DNA of 64,000 bases from Pedobacter sp. FW305-3-2-15-E-R2A2. GTDB lineage: Bacteria > Bacteroidota > Bacteroidia > Sphingobacteriales > Sphingobacteriaceae. Shown piece after piece: positions 58,133-64,000 of this stretch (the first letter of the stretch is position 1; each line of letters begins with the position of its first letter). Where the stretch lies: assembly GCF_038446955.1 (NCBI RefSeq), contig NZ_CP151803.1, positions 5,580,001 to 5,644,000 of the forward strand, written 5' to 3'. Made by a program: the position numbers and the translations under genes. The notes below the pieces were generated by a model, which saw only the letters and a list, made by a program, of their open reading frames with translations, searched no databases and was not told the DNA's origin.

Positions 58133-61085
58133 GTTCTTTTTCTATGAAGGTTACAATACTGACTGCATGTTCTTCCGTTTTGGATTCGGGAACGTATTGC
58201 ACACTGATCATTAACGTCTTCATACCAATTCCCTGAAAGTCATGTTGGAGATATAATTCAGGTTTTTGCCTATCATTTAGCAAGGTATCCAGTTTATTGG
58301 TATTCCATCTGTTATGAACAATTTCCATAAAAAATTGTTCTTTGATTTCATCCTCTCTTAAATTAAACATATTTAAAAAGGCATTGTTAACGACCAATAC
58401 CCGTCCTTCCCTATCCAGAATAATTGCGGCATGTTTTAACCGGTCTACCACATCCTGAATATAACAAAGCAGACTTGAAAATTTACTTTCCAGGGCTTTA
58501 ACAGGTGTGATCTTGGTGAAGGTCAGCACCGCCCCGCTGATGAAATTGTCCATCGTCCGGTAAGGCATAATCCTTAGGTTATACCATTCATTGGCCTTAT
58601 TTTTCACTTCCAGCTCCTTCCCATTCAATTTTTCTATGACTTCTACAATCGCATTTTCTATAGAAGGATAGTCAAAATTGGAAGCAATATGGGTAATCGA
58701 CCTCCCCACATCTGAGGAAATCACATTAAACAGCTTAATAACCTGCGGTGTAAACCTCAGGATATTGAGGTTATTGTCCAGGAAGATGGTCCCTATATCT
58801 GTATTGTCCAGCAAGTTCTTCATATCATTGTTCATTCGCGTCAGTTCTTCCGCTTTGTTCTGATATTGAAGGTTAATGGTCATCAGTTCCTCATTTAAGG
58901 ACTGCATTTCCTCTTTGGTGGTTAGCGCCTCTTCATTGGTACTTTGTAATTCTTCATTCGTACTTTGTAATTCCTCATTCGTGGATTTGAGTTCCTCCAA
59001 TGAAGTTTCCATCTGTTCAATAGTGGTATGGAGCTGTTGTTTGGTATAGGTCAGCTCTTTTTCCAGTTCTTCCACTGCGCTCACCTGGGTCAGGTTTCCT
59101 TTTGTACCTGTAGCCTTCCGCTTCCTTACCGGCCCCTGGTCTATAAAAACCACCACAAACATATTTTGTAACTGAATGTCGTTGAGGTAATCCACGGTAA
59201 AATCAACCAATTGAACCTGATCCTGATAGTTAATTTTCAGCCCGGTATATTCAATCTTATTTTTTTGCAAGGCACATTGATGGATCGCATTGCCCAAGGC
59301 ATACCTCAGCTCCTCGATGACCATTTTATGGATGTTCATAGAAGCCTCTCCAGAGGAGAATTTCAGGTATTTATCAACTTTTCCATTGATATAAGAAATT
59401 TCCCCTTTTTCATCTACGAGCAGAGAAGCCGGAGAATAGGAGTCCAGCAGCACTTTATGAAAACGTTCAGCAAGCAGGCTTTTGGCAACAGGTTTATCCG
59501 CCATTCCTTTAATGGTTTTATCCGGCTGATTGGTGATGTTAAATGGAAAGTCAATCATTTTTCCGGCATTAGATGTCCCTTCCTTCCGTTCATAGAGCCT
59601 CCATTTGGAGTCCAGTGTATTAAAGGCATCATTAAAAGGACCTACAGATTCTGCCGGTCCCAGAAATAACAATCCCCCGATATTCAGGGAATAATGAAAG
59701 ATCGGCATCAGTTTCTTCTGAAGATCTGTGGTCAGATAAATCATCACATTTCGACAGCAGAGCAAATCAAGCCGCGTAAAGGGAGCATCTTTAATCAGGT
59801 TGTGCTGTGCGAAAACAATCATTTCCCGGACTTCCTTTTTAACGACATAACCGTTATTCTTCTTTACAAAATAACGGTCCAGCCTTTCTGCAGAAACCTC
59901 TGATATAATATTTGAAAAGTAAAATCCTGTTCTGGCATGGTCTATGGCATTCGGATCCAGATCTGTAGCAAAAATCTGAACTTTCGGCTGGGGGCGGGAC
60001 TTTATTGCCGATAAAAACTCCATGATCAGAATGGCGATAGAGTAGGCCTCTTCTCCTGTTGAACAACCTGCCACCCAGATCCGGATCGGCTCTTCATTGT
60101 GTTTTTTGATCAATTTGGCATAGAGCTGTTCTTTCATTTCCTCGAATGCAGGAACATCTCTAAAGAATTTGGTAACCCCAATCAATAATTCCTTAAAGAG
60201 AACTTCTATTTCCTGAGGATTTTCCCGCAGGTAATTGACGTAATGGATATAATCGGGTAGCTGATGAAAAGCAATCCTCCGCTCCACCCTTCTGGTAATC
60301 GTATTTTTCTTATATAAAGTGAAGTCATGTCCGGTATGAGACCGCAGCAGCATTAGAATTTTATTCAAATGCGTATAGTTGTTTCGTTCAAGGACCAACT
60401 CATCTGTTCCAACGGCTTTTAATGCAGGATGGTTCAGATATTGAATCAATTTGGCCGGCATTTCTTCCGGAGCAAGGATATAATCTACCATCCCCGTCTC
60501 AATTGCTGCTGCCGGCATGCTGCTATATTCCGCAGTTTCGGGAAGCTGTGCCATCGCCATTCCCAGCTTTTCTTTGATCATCCTTACCCCGGTCTCCCCA
60601 TCTGCACCCATTCCTGAAAAAATGACCGCTACCGCATAGTTCCATTGATCTTCCGCCAGACTTTGCAGGAAATAATCGATAGACATGTGTGCCCCTTTAG
60701 ATCTGGAAGCGCTGAACAGCAACAGGTGACCATTGTGAATGCCCATATCCCGATCGGGAGGAATCACATACACATGGTTGATCATTAATTTTGTTCCGTC
60801 TGTGGCTTCGATAACCGGCATGCCTGTAGATTTCTGCAGCAATGCGGAAACCCCAATATTTTGAACGGGATCGAGGTGCATGATGATCACAAAAGCAAAT
60901 CCACAGTCGACCGGCATGTGCAGGAAGAATTTTTCAAAAGCATAAAAAGAGCCCGCAGATCCTCCCATTGCAATGATAGGGAAAAATTTAGTCTGCTTAC
61001 TTTTCTCTGTCTGTTCTAACATCATTTCAGACTGTTCTTCCTCTTTTAACAGTTTATGATTAGATTTCTCTATACTTCTGGTCAT
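58110..61085 (-). CDS. CheB-CheR-PAS fusion signalling protein
   Basis: A 991-residue protein with the ATG giving MTRSIEKSNHKLLKEEEQSE (an upstream TTG is the alternative). CheB methylesterase is at about 35-230 (Ser43 in AMGGSAGSF, Asp of FSGMGADGETG). CheR methyltransferase is at about 260-500, with the SAM site WVAGCSTGEEAYSIAILIME and DLLCCRNVMIYL. A coiled coil at about 675-760 has near-repeated STNEELQ units, followed by two PAS domains. It methylates and demethylates Glu residues, but no chemoreceptor is nearby, so the target is unknown. A -7 box TAATTTTG (61099-61092) is 6 bases before the ATG. It leads the operon with kinase, CheB and NarL regulator. Confidence 0.92.
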   Translation of the reverse strand: MTRSIEKSNHKLLKEEEQSEMMLEQTEKSKQTKFFPIIAMGGSAGSFYAFEKFFLHMPVDCGFAFVIIMHLDPVQNIGVSALLQKSTGMPVIEATDGTKLMINHVYVIPPDRDMGIHNGHLLLFSASRSKGAHMSIDYFLQSLAEDQWNYAVAVIFSGMGADGETGVRMIKEKLGMAMAQLPETAEYSSMPAAAIETGMVDYILAPEEMPAKLIQYLNHPALKAVGTDELVLERNNYTHLNKILMLLRSHTGHDFTLYKKNTITRRVERRIAFHQLPDYIHYVNYLRENPQEIEVLFKELLIGVTKFFRDVPAFEEMKEQLYAKLIKKHNEEPIRIWVAGCSTGEEAYSIAILIMEFLSAIKSRPQPKVQIFATDLDPNAIDHARTGFYFSNIISEVSAERLDRYFVKKNNGYVVKKEVREMIVFAQHNLIKDAPFTRLDLLCCRNVMIYLTTDLQKKLMPIFHYSLNIGGLLFLGPAESVGPFNDAFNTLDSKWRLYERKEGTSNAGKMIDFPFNITNQPDKTIKGMADKPVAKSLLAERFHKVLLDSYSPASLLVDEKGEISYINGKVDKYLKFSSGEASMNIHKMVIEELRYALGNAIHQCALQKNKIEYTGLKINYQDQVQLVDFTVDYLNDIQLQNMFVVVFIDQGPVRKRKATGTKGNLTQVSAVEELEKELTYTKQQLHTTIEQMETSLEELKSTNEELQSTNEELQSTNEEALTTKEEMQSLNEELMTINLQYQNKAEELTRMNNDMKNLLDNTDIGTIFLDNNLNILRFTPQVIKLFNVISSDVGRSITHIASNFDYPSIENAIVEVIEKLNGKELEVKNKANEWYNLRIMPYRTMDNFISGAVLTFTKITPVKALESKFSSLLCYIQDVVDRLKHAAIILDREGRVLVVNNAFLNMFNLREDEIKEQFFMEIVHNRWNTNKLDTLLNDRQKPELYLQHDFQGIGMKTLMISVQYVPESKTEEHAVSIVTFIEKEREQKENP

Positions 61086-61403
61086 ACCGATCAAAATTAA
61101 TAAGCTAATGTAAGATTAAAATAGATTGAGCGCACATTTTTTTACATTTGCGCTGGAATTCCTCTCCCATCTGGTGCTTTTCCGGTTAAGCCTTTCTATT
61201 TCCGGTCAGACATCTAAAAATCAACATTTTAAAGGAAAAAAAAACGAGTATATCTCTCCTGTTTTTGGGGAATAATACCTATCCATAAAAAGATAAGTAC
61301 CTGATTTTCAAATTGACACCTAATATCAGCAATGCTAAGTTTAAATTTATGGACTGAATCCCTGATCCTATTTCTGCTCCTTATAATCTATGACCTGACG
61401 CTC

Positions 61404-62408
61404 ATGAAATTTCCAAAGAAAGAAGTAAAAAAAATAGGCATTTTCCGTGCATTGCCATTGGGAGATCTCCTATGTTCCATTCCGGCGATGCGCAGCCTCC
61501 GTGCGGCTTATCCCAATGCAAAAATCTACTTTATAGGATTGCCGGATACGGAAGCGGTGATCCGGCGGTGGTCACATTACGTAGATGAGTTCATCGCCTT
61601 TCCAGGTTACCCCGGGTTACCGGAACAGCCTTTTGATGAAGAAAATTTCTACTGTTTTTTACCTAAAGTCCAGGCGATAAAATTCGACCTGATTTTACAG
61701 ATGCAGGGAAATTCGAATGCCTTGAACCCTTTGGTCAAATCTTTCAACTCCAGGTACCTTGCCGGTTTTTGTAAAGACATCGCTGATGAAAATGACTGTT
61801 TTCTAACTTATCCGGGTTTTGGGACTGAAACCCAGCGTCAGCTGAGCCTGATGACACATCTTGGAATCCCCCGTTCCGGCGATGGACTGGAATTCCCTTT
61901 ATTTCCGGCAGACCATCAACACCTGGAGCAATTGCGGCTTCCCATTGAACCTGGTGCTTATGTATGTATCCATCCGGGTTCCAAAGGCAGCTGGAAACAA
62001 TGGCCTTCCATTTACTTTGCCTGTATTGCCAACTATTGTACAGATCTGGGATTCAAGGTGCTCCTTACCGGCAGTCAGCATGAATTGCATCTAGCCCGGC
62101 ATGTGGCAGATCTGATGAAAACAAAACCAATAATTTGCGCGGGGAAAACGACACTGGGCTCATTGGCGTTATTGATCAGGCAGGCCGCTGCAGTCATTTC
62201 CAGTGCGACCGAAATCGCTCAGATCGCTACTGCATTCAAGACCCCAAGTATGATGATCAGTATGGATAACGAGCCTTTCCGCTGGGGCAGATCAGACCAG
62301 CAGTTGAACCGGATTATAGATTGGGGCAGTAATCCGGATTTCCGGATCGTTCATCAGGAAGTCGTATCTTTATTCGGGCAGCTGCAGTTATTTCACAAAT
62401 CCGTTTAA
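61404..62408 (+). CDS. Glycosyltransferase family 9 (heptosyltransferase-like)
   Basis: A 334-residue protein started at MKFPKKEVKKIGIFRALPLG; an ATG at 61332 would add a hydrophobic 24-residue stretch and is less typical. Family landmarks: RALPLGDLLCSIPAMRSLRA, the nucleotide-side GAYVCIHPGSKGSWKQWPSI, and VLLTGSQHELHLA with CAGKTTLGSLALLIRQA and SSATEIAQIATAFKTPSMMI near the end, all typical of GT9/WaaC-WaaF. It transfers a heptose or similar sugar to lipooligosaccharide. It is monocistronic and its last 21 bases overlap the convergent regulator gene. No other LPS genes are close. Confidence 0.87.
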   Translation: MKFPKKEVKKIGIFRALPLGDLLCSIPAMRSLRAAYPNAKIYFIGLPDTEAVIRRWSHYVDEFIAFPGYPGLPEQPFDEENFYCFLPKVQAIKFDLILQMQGNSNALNPLVKSFNSRYLAGFCKDIADENDCFLTYPGFGTETQRQLSLMTHLGIPRSGDGLEFPLFPADHQHLEQLRLPIEPGAYVCIHPGSKGSWKQWPSIYFACIANYCTDLGFKVLLTGSQHELHLARHVADLMKTKPIICAGKTTLGSLALLIRQAAAVISSATEIAQIATAFKTPSMMISMDNEPFRWGRSDQQLNRIIDWGSNPDFRIVHQEVVSLFGQLQLFHKSV

Positions 62409-63044
62409 CACCGCATATCGAATGAGCGCTGCAGTATTCCGGACGCCTGTTTTTTCGATCAATGCCTGGCGATGTCCCTCTACCGTCCTTCTGCTGAGGA
62501 AAAGCTGATCAGAAATTTCGTTATTGGTGAGCCCTTCAGCAATCAGGTTCAGCACTTCGATTTCCCTGGAAGAAAGCTCCACCAGCGGAGCCTGTCCGGC
62601 TGAAACCCCAACCTGACGCTGCATCACGTCCTCCATATATTTAAAAGATAATTCTGAGCAAAGGTACCTTTGTCCCATGCTTGCCTGGCGAATGGCAAAG
62701 ACCAGCTCCTCTAATCCTATGTTTTTCAACAAATAGCCAAGGGCTCCCTCTGAAAAAGCTTCCACAACATATTTTTGCTGATCAAGCATAGACAAAATCA
62801 CCACTTTTATATCGGGTTGGGTGGATTTTAAGGCTTTAATTAGAGACATCCCATCCATTCCAGGCATATTGATATCCGCAAGGACTACCTCTGCTTCCAA
62901 TCCATTCCGCAACATTTCCAGGACTTCAGTTCCATTCGTTGCTTCGCCAACAACATGGATACTTTCCACCCTTTCCAGCAAAAGTCTGATTCCATCTCTC
63001 ACAATCAGGTGATCTTCAGCCAATATTACCTTCAAAGCCTTCAT
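62388..63044 (-). CDS. NarL/FixJ family response regulator (copy B)
   Basis: A 218-residue paralogue of the regulator at 54771-55421. The receiver has Asp57 in AEVVLADINMPGMDG; the HTH has LSSREIEVLNLIAEGLTNNE and RTVEGHRQALIEKTGVRNTA. It has no kinase next to it and may be phosphorylated by the kinase of the nearby operon. The end overlaps the GT9 gene by 21 bases in opposite direction, so antisense effects between the two 3' ends are possible. A -7 box TATTTTTG lies 26 bases upstream. Confidence 0.92.
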   Translation of the reverse strand: MKALKVILAEDHLIVRDGIRLLLERVESIHVVGEATNGTEVLEMLRNGLEAEVVLADINMPGMDGMSLIKALKSTQPDIKVVILSMLDQQKYVVEAFSEGALGYLLKNIGLEELVFAIRQASMGQRYLCSELSFKYMEDVMQRQVGVSAGQAPLVELSSREIEVLNLIAEGLTNNEISDQLFLSRRTVEGHRQALIEKTGVRNTAALIRYAVLNGFVK

Positions 63045-63070
63045 ATCTATTTAAATTTCAATTAAATTAA

Positions 63071-63103
63071 CAAAAATAGCCCCCGGAAGTTCGAATATTT
63101 CAA
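63071..63103 (-). promoter_or_regulatory. Promoter of NarL regulator copy B
   Basis: Minus-strand -7 box TATTTTTG (63078-63071) with TTG (63103-63101) 22 bp upstream, a slightly long spacer. The predicted leader is about 20 nt. Confidence 0.45.
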
Positions 63104-63288
63104 TAGAACTGCCATAAACGCGTGTAAATACTGTATTCTATACACATATACGCATTGAAGCACCGGATTAACACCTGATAATCAGGCATAATATACCTAA
63201 AATAGATTACTCTTACCAGATTGCAGAAACAATTTCCGATACTGCATGTTCCGCAAGTATTCAGTAAAAAAATAAATGATCAAACACC

Positions 63289-63483
63289 ATGCAAAAAGGA
63301 ACAGTAAAATTTTTCAATGAAGCCAAGGGTTTTGGCTTTATTGTACCGCAAAGTGGCGGGCCGGAAATATTCGTACATTCTACGGGGCTCAAGGAGCAAA
63401 TCCGCGAACACGATGCAGTAAGTTTTGAAGTGGAAAGAGGGAAGAAAGGTTTAAGCGCTATAAACGTCAAAAAAAGCTATTAA
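63289..63483 (+). CDS. Cold-shock domain protein
   Basis: A 64-residue CspA-type protein: MQKGTVKFFNEAKGFGFIVP with RNP1 (GFGFIVP) and RNP2 (EIFVHSTGL), then HDAVSFEVERGKKGLSAINV. It binds single-stranded RNA/DNA as a chaperone. The 244 bases upstream contain no ORF and may include a long leader, as in other cold-shock genes. A hairpin terminator follows at 63498-63528. Confidence 0.95.
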   Translation: MQKGTVKFFNEAKGFGFIVPQSGGPEIFVHSTGLKEQIREHDAVSFEVERGKKGLSAINVKKSY

Positions 63484-63497
63484 CAACTCCACATTCG

Positions 63498-63528
63498 ATC
63501 TGACAATAGGTTATACTTATTGTCAGAT
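63498..63528 (+). terminator. Hairpin after the cold-shock gene
   Basis: ATCTGACAATA (63498-63508) and TATTGTCAGAT (63518-63528) form a perfect 11-bp stem with a 9-nt loop, 15 bases after the cold-shock stop. The following sequence is only weakly T-rich (ACTTGTCCC), so termination strength is uncertain. Confidence 0.65.
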
Positions 63529-63641
63529 ACTTGTCCCTACATTAAACACCTATTTCCATTTAAATAAAATACCGTATTAATCCCGAAAAAATCAGGTATT
63601 TAACTTCAGTGAGCAGCAAGAATTTTCCCTTATTATTGCTG

Positions 63642-64000
63642 ATGATTCAGACATCAGCTCAGGGAATTATTCAAAAAGGACGTCAAACCACACAAATGCT
63701 CGATACCATTCAAATTATCATACATGCAGCAAGGGTAGGAAATGCGGCCATTTTGAAGGAAATGATTCGTTTTGGAAACGCAGTAAATTGCCGGAATATG
63801 AAAGGTTATACGCCCTTGATTATTGCGGGTTACCATAATCAGCTGGAAATCGCCGAAATCCTTGTAGCGGCAGGTGCAGATATTGATGCTCAGGACAATG
63901 GAGGCCACACTTCACTGATGGGTGCCGCCCACGAAGGTCATAAAACGATGGCTGAATTCCTGATCCGCCATGGAGCAGACCTGAACCTGCAGCATGAAAA
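63642..64000 (+). CDS. Ankyrin-repeat protein, N-terminal part
   Basis: An open frame running off the window, starting at ATG 63642 (MIQTSAQGIIQKGRQTTQML) or ATG 63696 (MLDTIQIIIHAARVGNAAIL); the second fits the usual ankyrin start better. At least three ankyrin repeats are visible: MKGYTPLIIAGYHNQLEIAE then ILVAAGADIDAQDNGGHTSL, and AAHEGHKTMAEFLIRHGADL. Ankyrin repeats bind proteins; the partner is unknown. About 115-160 bases separate it from the cold-shock terminator. Confidence 0.8.
   Translation, partial: MIQTSAQGIIQKGRQTTQMLDTIQIIIHAARVGNAAILKEMIRFGNAVNCRNMKGYTPLIIAGYHNQLEIAEILVAAGADIDAQDNGGHTSLMGAAHEGHKTMAEFLIRHGADLNLQHE

Noticed and set aside
58920..58990. Near-identical short DNA repeats in the CheB-CheR fusion gene as a repeat array
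   Set aside because: They encode STNEELQ heptad units of a coiled coil, normal for this family.

Overview
The window comes from a member of the Bacteroidota, most likely a Sphingobacteriaceae such as Pedobacter. The reasons are a SusC/SusD pair with a hybrid two-component regulator, several promoter -7 boxes of the form TAnnTTTG, a DUF6266 protein, very few Shine-Dalgarno sites, and a lanthipeptide precursor with a pinensin-type leader. The genus is inferred from protein style only. No rRNA, tRNA, CRISPR array or transposase was seen.

Layout. Bases 1-4929 hold a translationally coupled symporter / tiny membrane peptide / PIG-L deacetylase set, a LEA-type lipoprotein, and a Crp-type regulator with an NADH:quinone/azo-reductase. 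Bases 5022-19126 are a polysaccharide utilisation locus for a sulfated glycosaminoglycan: sulfatase, PL8 lyase, SusC, SusD, GH88 unsaturated glucuronyl hydrolase and the HTCS regulator, all on the minus strand. Bases 19229-24584 hold a TetR-DoxX pair, AlkB, a decaying tandem array of miniature M16-peptidase-like genes that each end in the same hairpin, a LytTR regulator with a stand-alone Hpt protein, and DinB. Bases 24661-34075 are mostly housekeeping: cytochrome oxidase subunit I with an AraC regulator, arginine decarboxylase, pyruvate carboxylase and an outer-membrane protein.

Bases 34144-47977 form the most interesting unit, a class I lanthipeptide (pinensin-like) gene cluster. A minus-strand operon encodes two ABC-2 permeases, a TonB-dependent receptor and an ABC ATPase. 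A divergent plus-strand operon encodes a peptidase-ABC exporter, a split LanB (glutamylation and elimination proteins) and an unusual LanC. The 63-residue precursor lies convergent to the LanC gene. A 17-bp palindrome (TTGCAAC-N3-GTTGCAA and variants) occurs at the precursor promoter and twice in the divergent promoter, tying the three transcripts into one presumed regulon. The LanC lacks two of the three usual zinc ligands and carries a C-terminal extension of about 220 residues.

Bases 48207-53896 hold a Tat-exported GH43/GH117-like protein, a broken alpha/beta-hydrolase gene, a DUF6266 protein, a PqqB-like metallo-hydrolase and an S41 tail-specific protease. Bases 54045-63044 hold an ECF sigma factor and a signalling operon (CheB-CheR-PAS fusion, PAS histidine kinase, CheB, NarL-type regulator) without chemotaxis receptors, then a GT9 glycosyltransferase and a second NarL-type regulator. 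The window ends with a cold-shock protein and the start of an ankyrin-repeat gene.
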